From an uncultured Lentisphaeria bacterium (GTDB lineage Bacteria; Verrucomicrobiota; Lentisphaeria; Victivallales; Victivallaceae): DNA of 7,594 bases. The first letter of the stretch is position 1; the number at the start of each line of letters is the position of its first letter. The position numbers and the translations under genes were made by a program. A model generated the notes under the pieces. That model worked only from the letters and a program-made list of their open reading frames with translations, was not told where the DNA came from and ran no database searches. The stretch lies in the NCBI GenBank assembly GCA_903821255.1, contig CAIJKT010000948.1, forward strand, positions 1 to 7,594. The letters are read 5' to 3'. Shown one piece after another: positions 1-6,146 of the stretch.

Positions 1-72
1 GCCAGTTAAAATGAACTCAAGTGTTCAGGTCTCCAAGTTGAGACGCTACCAATATTTTCAATTGATTTTATT

Positions 73-93
73 AATCCGGCATAGAACCGGATT
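73..93. terminator. Short perfect hairpin, possible terminator of an upstream gene
   Basis: AATCCGG (73-79) and CCGGATT (87-93) form a perfect 7-bp stem with a 7-base loop. T-rich but interrupted sequence follows on the plus strand, so a classic uninterrupted U-tract is missing. It could be a weak terminator of a gene ending before the window. It also overlaps the -35 element of the candidate promoter at 92-120, so an operator role is possible. Two weaker 5-bp hairpins lie upstream (TGAAC/GTTCA at 12-27, GTCTC/GAGAC at 29-44). I see no gene in 1-152. Confidence 0.35.
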
Positions 94-120
94 GCAATAT
101 TTTATAAAAGACATTATTAT
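92..120 (+). promoter_or_regulatory. Candidate sigma-70 promoter for the small membrane-protein gene
   Basis: TTGCAA (92-97), a 17-base spacer and TATTAT (115-120) fit a housekeeping promoter. Transcription would begin near 127, giving a leader of about 50 bases before the ATG at 180. The region is very AT-rich, so a chance match is possible. Confidence 0.45.
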
Positions 121-163
121 TAATTGTTAGAGGAATCGCGTATATATTTAATTTGTTCCAAAG

Positions 164-170
164 AGGAGGT
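164..170 (+). promoter_or_regulatory. Strong ribosome binding site fixing the start at 180
   Basis: AGGAGGT lies 9 bases before the ATG at 180. It is a full Shine-Dalgarno match and rules out the upstream in-frame TTG at 153, because the site would then sit inside the coding region. Confidence 0.8.
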
Positions 171-179
171 AATCAAATC

Positions 180-401
180 ATGAATTCCCCAACTCTAGGA
201 TTGCGAGTCGCAAGCGTCATATTCGGCTTGATGTCCCTCGCGCAATTATCGCGTCTTTTACTCCGTATCGAAGTGCTGGTGGCTGGTTATGCCGTACCAT
301 TATGGCCAAGCGCTCCGGCTTGCGTCATCCTGGGCTGTCTGTGCCTGTGGCTGTGGAAACTGACGTACGCGCCCCCGGCCGATAGCGAGTTCGGCCTCTG
401 A
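180..401 (+). CDS. Small two-helix membrane protein of unknown function
   Basis: The product is 73 residues. Residues 7-28 form a first hydrophobic helix, ending in an Arg/Leu-rich edge (RLLLRI). A short loop carries EVLVAGYAVPLWPS (31-44), and residues 45-61 form a second Cys/Leu/Trp-rich helix. The short tail (PPADSEFGL) is polar. The loop pattern with Glu-Val-Leu-Val-Ala-Gly and Pro-Leu-Trp-Pro-Ser looks like that of small uncharacterised inner-membrane proteins I associate with gammaproteobacteria and PVC bacteria; this is recollection, not a search. No catalytic motif is visible. The start is set by AGGAGGT. A lipoprotein gene on the same strand begins 56 bases downstream with its own ribosome binding site, so the two may be co-transcribed. 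The function is unknown. Confidence 0.75.
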   Translation: MNSPTLGLRVASVIFGLMSLAQLSRLLLRIEVLVAGYAVPLWPSAPACVILGCLCLWLWKLTYAPPADSEFGL

Positions 402-457
402 ATGACTGGAATAAGTGCTTTGATGTCTATTTCGTTAATAAACAAGGAGATGAGAAA

Positions 458-943
458 ATGTCTGCAAACGGTGAAAACATTAAACGTTCTGTTGCCGGGA
501 AAAGTATGGTGCTGGTCATGGTCCTGGTTATCGGACTGATGACTACGGGGTGTGCATTTTTGTGGTTTGGCGCAGGTGCCGTTACAGGTGCCGCGGTGGG
601 TGTCGGCATCACAGCTTACGTCGACGGCAAATTGCAGACACGCATGAAGGCAGACCCGCGCGCGATTGAGAAATCATCTGTGAAGGCATTCGAAGCGATG
701 AACATCCGCAAAGTTTCGTCTGCCGGCTCCGCCTCTGAGGCGGAGATAATCGGACGAACAACAGAAGACACGAAGGTAGCAATCAGCGTAAAAGCTGAGG
801 AGAACAGCGAAAGCTCTGTTTACATTCGTGTTGGCACCTTCGGCGATCAGGCGTTTAGTTTGAAGGTATACGATGAAATTAATAAGCATCTCCCTGACGC
901 CAAAAGTGAACTTGAAAAAGAATTGAAAAACAGGAAGCCCTGA
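458..943 (+). CDS. DUF3568-like lipoprotein
   Basis: The product is 161 residues. Lys9/Arg10 and a hydrophobic stretch (16-28) lead to MTTGC, with the predicted lipidated Cys at residue 32. The -3 position is Thr rather than the usual Leu, so the lipobox is slightly atypical. A Gly/Ala-rich segment (33-50) may pack on the membrane. The folded part (about 51-152) has the DUF3568 layout: Y-V-D-G-K-L, a helix with AFEAMN, alternating strands (AEIIGRTTEDTKVAISVKAE), then the IRVGTFGDQAFSLKVYDEI signature and the closing helix. AAGGAG lies 8 bases before the ATG. The gene follows the small membrane protein on the same strand. The molecular role of this family is unknown; location at a membrane facing the periplasm is inferred from the signal. 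Confidence 0.85.
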   Translation: MSANGENIKRSVAGKSMVLVMVLVIGLMTTGCAFLWFGAGAVTGAAVGVGITAYVDGKLQTRMKADPRAIEKSSVKAFEAMNIRKVSSAGSASEAEIIGRTTEDTKVAISVKAEENSESSVYIRVGTFGDQAFSLKVYDEINKHLPDAKSELEKELKNRKP

Positions 944-972
944 CCGCTAATTCCAGTTTCCCTTAAACATCT

Positions 973-1003
973 CCGGAAGTGCCAGCACGACCAGCGCTTC
1001 CGG
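973..1003. terminator. Hairpin between convergent genes, possible bidirectional terminator
   Basis: CCGGAAGTG (973-981) pairs with CGCTTCCGG (995-1003), giving a 9-bp stem including one G-U pair and a 13-base loop. It lies in the 78-base gap between two converging stop codons, where a shared terminator is expected. Neither side has a clean T-run, so intrinsic termination would be weak. Confidence 0.4.
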
Positions 1004-1021
1004 CATTCGCATTTCAGTTTC

Positions 1022-1975
1022 TCAGGGTTTCTTGGGTGATACCGCTGGTGACGGACTGGCCGGAACAGATATGGCCACCGCAACCGGAGCAACAACAGGC
1101 GACGGCACAAGCGCTGCAACAGGTTTCGCAGATGCGGCAGCCGCCGCTGCACTTGGAACCGGAACAGCAGGCACAGATGCAGCAGGCGGAGCAGATGTGG
1201 CGACAGCGGCAGGAGCAGACGACACCGGCGGTGCTGCCGGCTGCGCAGGAGGAGCTTTTTTGGCTTCTTCCGCTTTAAATTCGTCAACAGCATCTTTAAG
1301 TTTTTTATCGAAATCTTCTTTAAATAATTTCCATCTTGAATTTGGCAAAATCTTATCCCGTTTATGGACAGAGACTCTTCCCTCCTCAATTTCCAGATAA
1401 ACTTTATTTCCGCTCACCTTGCTTACTTTTCCGGATATTTTCGTGCCATCGGTCAATTCCAGTTCAAATTCTGCATCTTTAGCCGGAGTTTTGAATTCTC
1501 CGAATTCTTTCTTGATTGACTCTACGCTTTTTTTCTCTTCAACTTTGGGCGCATCCGGTTTTTTCTCCGTCTCTTTTTTCTCACCCGGCTTTAGCGCCAG
1601 AGCCGCAGCTTTTTTCTCTTTGACTTCGGCCTCTACTCTTTTATCTTCAGTTATTTCATCAATTACTGTTTTCAACTTCTTATCATATTCAGCTTTGAAG
1701 AATTTCCATTTGGAACCGGGCGCAAGCTGTTCCGGCTTATAGACATTAGTCGCACCGTCTTCAACATCCAAATAAATCTTATCCGCCGCCATCTTGGACA
1801 GCGTGCCTTTTATTTTGGAGCCATCCCGCAGTTCCAGTTCTATTTTTGAACCATTTTCCGGAAGTTGAAATTCTCCGATCTGAGCGATTGCATCTTTCTT
1901 GACAGACTCTTTGTTAATCTCCAAAGCCATTACCGAAAAACACCCTAACGCGACCACAAACAACAACGTTTTCAT
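1022..1975 (-). CDS. Secreted protein with two SHD1-like repeats and an Ala/Pro-rich tail
   Basis: The product is 317 residues. Residues 1-17 form a short signal peptide, with probable cleavage after SVMA. Cys12 within ALGC could suggest a lipoprotein, but the hydrophobic stretch before it is short. Two repeats, about 34-108 and 159-233, align without gaps at a fixed offset of 125 residues. Each has GEF, ELEL-DG-KI-G, K-YLE/D, a basic S/N-K/R-WK-F motif and DKKLK. The DG-K-I-G...K-VYL pattern recalls small beta-barrel SHD1-type domains of PVC bacteria; that link is tentative. A Lys/Glu-rich linker (109-155) joins the repeats. Residues 241-317 are almost only Ala, Pro, Val and Ser, ending in KKP, like a cell-wall or periplasmic spacer. 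A GAGG ribosome site lies 4 bases before the ATG. Function unknown; an envelope structural or binding role is inferred. Confidence 0.8.
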   Translation of the reverse strand: MKTLLFVVALGCFSVMALEINKESVKKDAIAQIGEFQLPENGSKIELELRDGSKIKGTLSKMAADKIYLDVEDGATNVYKPEQLAPGSKWKFFKAEYDKKLKTVIDEITEDKRVEAEVKEKKAAALALKPGEKKETEKKPDAPKVEEKKSVESIKKEFGEFKTPAKDAEFELELTDGTKISGKVSKVSGNKVYLEIEEGRVSVHKRDKILPNSRWKLFKEDFDKKLKDAVDEFKAEEAKKAPPAQPAAPPVSSAPAAVATSAPPAASVPAVPVPSAAAAAASAKPVAALVPSPVVAPVAVAISVPASPSPAVSPKKP

Positions 1976-2029
1976 GCTACCTCAAATAAAAATAAAGCGC
2001 CTATTACCAATTTTAACCAACCTCTGCAA

Positions 2030-2057
2030 AATATATCACTTACAGGGAAAAGAGCAA
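2030..2057 (-). promoter_or_regulatory. Candidate extended -10 promoter for the repeat-protein gene
   Basis: On the minus strand TTGCTC (2057-2052), a 16-base spacer and TATATT (2035-2030) are present, with TGA directly before the -10 giving an extended -10 element. Transcription would start near 2023, leaving a leader of about 47 bases. Upstream lies an A/T hairpin (TTTTTT-gag-AAAAAA around 2083-2097) that may bend DNA. The rest of the 1976-2189 gap holds no gene I can support. Confidence 0.5.
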
Positions 2058-2146
2058 TCGTATTTATCAGCCGTAAAGTCTTTTTTGAGAAAAAAAACAT
2101 TAACAGAGGAAAGAGAAAGAACTAAATACGGTTCAAGCCTTTGCAA

Positions 2147-2185
2147 CTGCCGACCGGATGTGTTTTACTATGTTCAGCCCGGCAG
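2147..2185 (-). terminator. Weak candidate terminator of the sensor operon
   Basis: CTGCCG (2147-2152) pairs with CGGCAG (2180-2185) across a 27-base loop just after the last gene of the operon. An alternative 5-bp stem CCCGG/CCGGG (2178-2197) spans the stop codon. Neither is followed by a T-run on the minus strand, so this is a positional guess; Rho-type termination is equally possible. Confidence 0.25.
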
Positions 2186-2189
2186 AATG

Positions 2190-2966
2190 TTACCGGGAAC
2201 TGGTCAGGGGACATTCGCGATCAACCCAGACCATCGCTTCTGTTTGTACCTGAAATCCGATATCTTCATAGAACGGGCGGCCGGCTTCAGTACCCAGCAG
2301 ATAAAAGGCTTTGACTCCTTTCAGGCAATGGTACGACATTACATACTGAAGCAGCGCTTTGCCATCCATCTGCTGCTGAAATTCCGTGGCTGTTGCCATG
2401 CCCCATATTCCGCAGATGTTGCCGGCTGTCGTTGTTTGCACCGTACATAGCGGAGTATTGTCTCTGGATGCGATAAAGACCTGAACACCGGGGCCGTCAA
2501 TCATGCCGGAGCCGAAAACCCTTTCCACGGCAGTCACCGGCAGATTAAATGCCGAAGCTGTCAGACGGTTGGCGGTTTTCAACATTTTAGCATTGCTGAC
2601 TATTTCAATTTCATAGCCGGCCGCATCGCATAAAGCGAATTGGGACTTATAACTCATAACCGGGATATTGCAGGCATGGGCCAAACCCAGCTTGCAGGCG
2701 GTTTCAGCGATTCTTTCTTTCAATTCCGCAGCAATAAAATATAACGCCGGGATCTGGCGCAGCCGGATTTTTTCCACGGCGCGGCAAAGTTTAATTTCCG
2801 GAAAGCTCCCGTCATCGAGCAGAAAATAGTTCAAATCGGGGTACGGCTCGCCGCTCAGCACCAGTGCCGAATTATGACTTATTTCAGCTTCATAAGCGGC
2901 GGCCCCCCGGTAACACAGCGCCAAACCTTCTCCGGCCAGTTGCCACAGCGGTACTGAAAGTTTCAT
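2190..2966 (-). CDS. Two-domain GNAT-family N-acetyltransferase-like protein
   Basis: The product is 258 residues, with AGGAGA 6 bases before the chosen ATG; an earlier in-frame ATG at 3032 would overlap the phosphatase gene and lacks support. Residues about 115-250 read as a GNAT fold. Strands VQVFIASRD and TPLCTVQTTT come first, then CGIWGMATATEFQQQMDGKALLQYV, where Q199-M-D-G202-K-A204 matches the acetyl-CoA pyrophosphate loop Q/R-x-x-G-x-G/A. AFYLLGTEAGRPFYEDIGF (220-238) is the typical motif B end. The N-terminal part (1-114) is a less conserved alpha/beta half, perhaps a second degenerate GNAT domain or a substrate domain. GNAT enzymes move an acetyl group from acetyl-CoA to an amine; the substrate here is unknown. 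The gene starts 52 bases after the phosphatase stop and is probably the last gene of the operon. No signal peptide, so cytoplasmic. Confidence 0.75.
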   Translation of the reverse strand: MKLSVPLWQLAGEGLALCYRGAAAYEAEISHNSALVLSGEPYPDLNYFLLDDGSFPEIKLCRAVEKIRLRQIPALYFIAAELKERIAETACKLGLAHACNIPVMSYKSQFALCDAAGYEIEIVSNAKMLKTANRLTASAFNLPVTAVERVFGSGMIDGPGVQVFIASRDNTPLCTVQTTTAGNICGIWGMATATEFQQQMDGKALLQYVMSYHCLKGVKAFYLLGTEAGRPFYEDIGFQVQTEAMVWVDRECPLTSSR

Positions 2967-3018
2967 TGTACTTCTCCTGAATGAAGTTCTATTATTTTCA
3001 CACGGGTCCGTATTCAGG

Positions 3019-4965
3019 TCACTCTGCGGCACGGCCGTCCGGCGCGAACCGCAATGCCAGTATTGTAATATCGTCGGACTGTTCCTGGCCGGCAGTAAAC
3101 TTTGAAACAGCCGCGAGGATAGTTTTGGTAATATTTACCGGGGACGGATTGGCTGAGCAATCGGTCATGACGCCCAGCAGCCGGTTTTCTCCGAATTCAT
3201 GATTGTTGATATTCATGGCTTCAGTAACGCCGTCAGTGTATAATACCAGAACATCCCCCGGATTAAGGATCTCAGAATCCAGTCCGTAGTCCAGTTCGGC
3301 CACCCCTCCCGGCGGTCCGTGCCGACTGGATATTTTGGTGATGCCGTTGCCTTCGCGCAGGATGAACGGCGGATTGTGTCCGGCATTGGTATACTGTATT
3401 TCACCGGTTCGGATATTCAGGATAAGCATGAAATAGGTGACAAACATTGAAGTTTCGTTGTTGTGGCTCAATGATTTGCTGACTTTAGTGACGATTTCGC
3501 CGCTGTTCATTTTTATATTCGCAATACCGCGATGCAGAGTCTGCGTCACCGCCATGAACAGCGATGCAGGAACGCCTTTGCCGGAAACGTCCCCGATAAC
3601 AACGCAGAGATGATCTTCGTCGAGATAGAAGAAATCATACAGGTCGCCGCCGACAGCTTTGGCTGAATTCAGAACGGCATACAGAGAAAATTCTTTACAT
3701 TCCGGGAACGGCGGGAGCAGTTGCGGCAGAATGCCCAGTTGGATATCTTTGGCGATCTTAAGCTCACTTTCAATTTTTTCCTTGGCGGCAGTCGTTTCTT
3801 TAAGATTCTCGATGTGCCTGATCAGCGCGGCCTGCATCGCGGAAAACGCCTTGCTCAGTTTGCCGATTTCGTCATTGGCGACTATTTCAGGCATGGCCGC
3901 ATGGAAATTGCCGCTGCCGATTTCGCCGGTGGCTTGGGTCAGGATGCGTAGCGGCCGGGTGATTTTCAATGATATCCAGATAATTACTCCCAGCAGCAGC
4001 AGCATTCCGATTACAAACAGCGTGAAAATGGTGATTTCCATTCCGGCAACGGCTTCAAACAACTGGTCTTCAGGATAAATGATTCCCAGCGACCAGCCGT
4101 TGGATTGGAGCGGAGTATAAAACATCCAGGATTTTTTCTGGCTGATCAAGTGCTTTTTATATGGCACTAAGCCGCTTTTACCGGCAATCATGTCCCTTCC
4201 GGCATCCCGCAGAAATTTATCTTCACGTTCCTCTGCCATGCTGAAGATAGTTTCATTCATTATCCGTTCGGCGTCGGGATGAGTGATAATCCGGCCGAAT
4301 TTGGAAATAAGAAACGCATAACCGGAATTGTTCAGCTTGATCGAGGATACCGCTTTTTGCAGCCATGACAGCGACAGATCAACGGTGATAACTCCGGTGA
4401 ACTCACGCTTGCCGTTCTGCTCGCGGTAAAACGGCACCGTGTAGGAGGACATTACAACTTCATCAAAATAGGGTTCGGTCCAAACCGCATGTTCCAGCGT
4501 TTTCGGCAGCGTGTACCAGTTGTAATAAAAGTATTCATAGTCCGCACCGCCCTGATGTTCCAGCTTGATACCGCCGTCTTTCCTGGATGAATAAACCATG
4601 TAGTATTCTTTGCTTTTATCAAAACTGTAAGGAGCATAAGCAACGCTCAAGCTGTAGATTTCCGGACGGTCGTATTGCATGCTTTCCAGCGTCGCCGTCA
4701 GCAGTTTTCCAATTTCTTCGTCAGTCATTCTGCTGTTTTCAAACTGAATAGCCAGTTGCTTGCCCAGTCTGGATGCTTCAATAAATATCTGGTCTAGTCG
4801 GTTGGCGGTAGATTCGCCGATATTCCGGGTACCCGTTTCGATCCCTTCCTGCATCAAAGACCACACATAACAGGTGACGTAGGAAAAGATGCCGACCGAG
4901 ACGATAATCACGCTCAGCAATATATAGAAACTTTGTTTAAATGCCAGACTTCTATTTTTGAACAT
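3019..4965 (-). CDS. Membrane Cache-HAMP-SpoIIE (PP2C-type) serine phosphatase
   Basis: The product is 648 residues. TM helix 1 (about 11-34) is followed by an extracytoplasmic double-Cache-like sensor (about 35-305, with WTEPYFDEVVMSSYTVPFY and GVITVDLSLSWL), TM helix 2 (about 309-333), HAMP (334-387, with ITRPLRILT and NDEIGKLSKAF), a coiled-coil linker with KIAKDIQLGILP (403-414), and the SpoIIE/RsbU phosphatase (about 420-640). Metal-binding acidic residues are present: D441 in GGDLYD, D459 in GDVSGKG, D578 in LYTDG and D631/D632 in DDIT; AGHNPP is also intact. It should be active, removing phosphate from Ser/Thr of a partner, in known cases a STAS-domain antagonist. No such partner is in the window. 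The start at 4965 is chosen because AAGGA (4975-4971) lies 5 bases upstream; it overlaps the binding-protein gene by 14 bases, suggesting coupled translation. ATG at 4971 is the alternative. Confidence 0.9.
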   Translation of the reverse strand: MFKNRSLAFKQSFYILLSVIIVSVGIFSYVTCYVWSLMQEGIETGTRNIGESTANRLDQIFIEASRLGKQLAIQFENSRMTDEEIGKLLTATLESMQYDRPEIYSLSVAYAPYSFDKSKEYYMVYSSRKDGGIKLEHQGGADYEYFYYNWYTLPKTLEHAVWTEPYFDEVVMSSYTVPFYREQNGKREFTGVITVDLSLSWLQKAVSSIKLNNSGYAFLISKFGRIITHPDAERIMNETIFSMAEEREDKFLRDAGRDMIAGKSGLVPYKKHLISQKKSWMFYTPLQSNGWSLGIIYPEDQLFEAVAGMEITIFTLFVIGMLLLLGVIIWISLKITRPLRILTQATGEIGSGNFHAAMPEIVANDEIGKLSKAFSAMQAALIRHIENLKETTAAKEKIESELKIAKDIQLGILPQLLPPFPECKEFSLYAVLNSAKAVGGDLYDFFYLDEDHLCVVIGDVSGKGVPASLFMAVTQTLHRGIANIKMNSGEIVTKVSKSLSHNNETSMFVTYFMLILNIRTGEIQYTNAGHNPPFILREGNGITKISSRHGPPGGVAELDYGLDSEILNPGDVLVLYTDGVTEAMNINNHEFGENRLLGVMTDCSANPSPVNITKTILAAVSKFTAGQEQSDDITILALRFAPDGRAAE

Positions 4966-6022
4966 TTTCATCCTTGCCGCTGATATTTTCGTCCTTGCCG
5001 GGCACGGTATTGCCATTTAAAACATTCTTATAAAATTCGTTGTACGGGGGAATCGTCTTAATTACGCCGGTGGATTTCAATTTCTTCGCGGTATCAAGAT
5101 ACATTTTAGGCGAAAGAAAGCCGGCAACATACTTGCCGCCGGAAGGTGAAATCAATTCTTCCATCCGGTTCAGCATCCAGCTCTGATGGGCATTATTATA
5201 AGGAATATGATTTTCCCGGCAGTATTTGCGAATGATCTCCAATGTCCTTTTTTTATTTTTAAAAGCCTCCTGCCAGCCTTCAAGCGAGGCTTTGACGAAA
5301 TTACGGCACGTTTCCGGATTCTTTTCGTATGTTTCCCGCAGACAGTAAATTCCATCCTCCGGAATATCCAGATTGTAATCGTTGAAGAAGAACGTGGTTA
5401 TTTCGTCTTCATTGATTCCGGAAGACAGCAGTTCATGATATTCATTATACCACATGACTGCAATCACATCAATGCCGCGGCACAGAAACAGTTCTATCCC
5501 GGATACCACCGGAATTATTTCCGCCTTGATCTTATGTTTCTCCAGCAGCGCCTTCGGCACTTCCTGAAAATCAGTCATCCAGATTCCGACTTTTTTGCCG
5601 TTAATGTCCTCAAGCTTTTTAATTCCGGAACTTTTTCTGGCCACAAACACCAGCGCGGAACGCTGGGAAATTTGTCCGATATTTACAACTTTCATACCGT
5701 TTGAGCGCATCTTGATGCCGGAAGAAAGAAAATCTGTCACAAAATCCGCATTCTTGTCCGTCAACACTGAAATCAGCGTCCGCTGCGGCGGTTTATACTG
5801 GAAAACAACATCCAAGCCGCATTTGTTGTAAATCCCCAGTTCCTGCGCCATGTAGTATCCGGCAAACTGGGCTTGCGGAAACCATTGAGGAGTAAAAACC
5901 ACTTTGGTCAGCGCCGGCGCGGCCTTGACTTCCTGATCCTGGGAAAAAGCCGTTGAAAACAGAAAAACAGAGATGATGATTAACGACAGAGCAAAGAATG
6001 TTCTATGAATTTGTAACTTCAA
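4952..6022 (-). CDS. NMT1/THI5-like periplasmic substrate-binding protein
   Basis: The product is 356 residues. Residues 1-27 are a signal peptide (basic start, LIIISVFLF core, cleavage near AFS-Q). The mature part has the NMT1/THI5 pattern: KVVFTPQWFPQAQFAGYYMAQE (40-61) followed by LGIYNKCGLDV, then GKKVGIWMTDFQEVP, the MWYNEYHELL segment (190-199), and a helical C-terminal lobe with WQEAFKNKK. Members bind pyrimidine or thiamine precursors, nitrate, sulfonates or similar small molecules; the ligand here cannot be read from sequence. The tail is polar and repeated (GKDENISGKDENVQK). No permease or ATPase gene adjoins it. A Cache-HAMP phosphatase gene overlaps its end, so a role as a ligand-presenting co-sensor is inferred. 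The start codon is TTG, supported by AGGGGG 6 bases upstream; it is first in its operon behind a strong promoter. Confidence 0.88.
   Translation of the reverse strand: MKLQIHRTFFALSLIIISVFLFSTAFSQDQEVKAAPALTKVVFTPQWFPQAQFAGYYMAQELGIYNKCGLDVVFQYKPPQRTLISVLTDKNADFVTDFLSSGIKMRSNGMKVVNIGQISQRSALVFVARKSSGIKKLEDINGKKVGIWMTDFQEVPKALLEKHKIKAEIIPVVSGIELFLCRGIDVIAVMWYNEYHELLSSGINEDEITTFFFNDYNLDIPEDGIYCLRETYEKNPETCRNFVKASLEGWQEAFKNKKRTLEIIRKYCRENHIPYNNAHQSWMLNRMEELISPSGGKYVAGFLSPKMYLDTAKKLKSTGVIKTIPPYNEFYKNVLNGNTVPGKDENISGKDENVQK
4964..5000 (-). repeat. Tandem 21-base repeat at the gene overlap
   Basis: Two 16-base copies (4964-4979 and 4985-5000) differ at one base and lie 21 bases apart. They encode the repeated GKDEN at the end of the binding protein. 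Each copy carries AAGGA followed by an A-rich stretch. Only the downstream copy has an ATG at the right spacing, and it serves as the phosphatase ribosome binding site. Confidence 0.8.
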
Positions 6023-6028
6023 AACAAT

Positions 6029-6034
6029 CCCCCT
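6029..6034 (-). promoter_or_regulatory. Ribosome binding site for a TTG start
   Basis: AGGGGG on the minus strand is 6 bases before TTG at 6022. No ATG or GTG in this frame lies at suitable spacing, and the codons from TTG give a clean signal peptide, so TTG is the likely start. Confidence 0.7.
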
Positions 6035-6084
6035 GACAACACTGTATGATTGACACGATTAACACAACGCACAAATTAATATAA

Positions 6085-6113
6085 ATTTTACTCTTTAATA
6101 TTGCAACAGTCAA
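6085..6113 (-). promoter_or_regulatory. Near-consensus sigma-70 promoter of the sensor operon
   Basis: On the minus strand TTGACT (6113-6108), a 17-base spacer and TAAAAT (6090-6085) each match the consensus at five of six positions. Transcription would start near 6078, giving a leader of about 55 bases before the TTG start. This is the best promoter in the window and points to housekeeping sigma control rather than an alternative sigma factor. Confidence 0.75.
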
Positions 6114-6146
6114 GGCGGGTTTATCCGCAAAAAAAATCCATAATCA

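Noticed and set aside
2..130. Plus-strand frame open from the window edge for 42 codons
   Set aside because: AT-rich sequence with no protein-like motifs; it runs through the hairpin and promoter region.
847..1389. Minus-strand open frame of 180 residues rich in Arg and Leu
   Set aside because: It is an out-of-frame reading of the same low-complexity region and overlaps two well-supported genes.
1032..1400. Plus-strand open frame of 122 residues, rich in Gly, Thr and Ala
   Set aside because: It is antisense to the Ala/Pro/Val-rich tail of the secreted repeat protein; the odd composition is the mirror of GC-rich Ala and Pro codons, and it has no ribosome site.
1899..2450. Plus-strand open frame of 183 residues
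   Set aside because: It runs antisense over the start of the repeat protein, its promoter and the end of the GNAT gene, and shows no domain or ribosome site.
5186..5704. Plus-strand open frame of 172 residues
   Set aside because: It is antisense to the binding-protein gene, whose frame has clear family motifs.
6114..6135. GCGGG/TCCGC hairpin next to an A-run, considered as a terminator
   Set aside because: The A-run is on the wrong side for a terminator on the plus strand, and on the minus strand the T-run precedes the stem.
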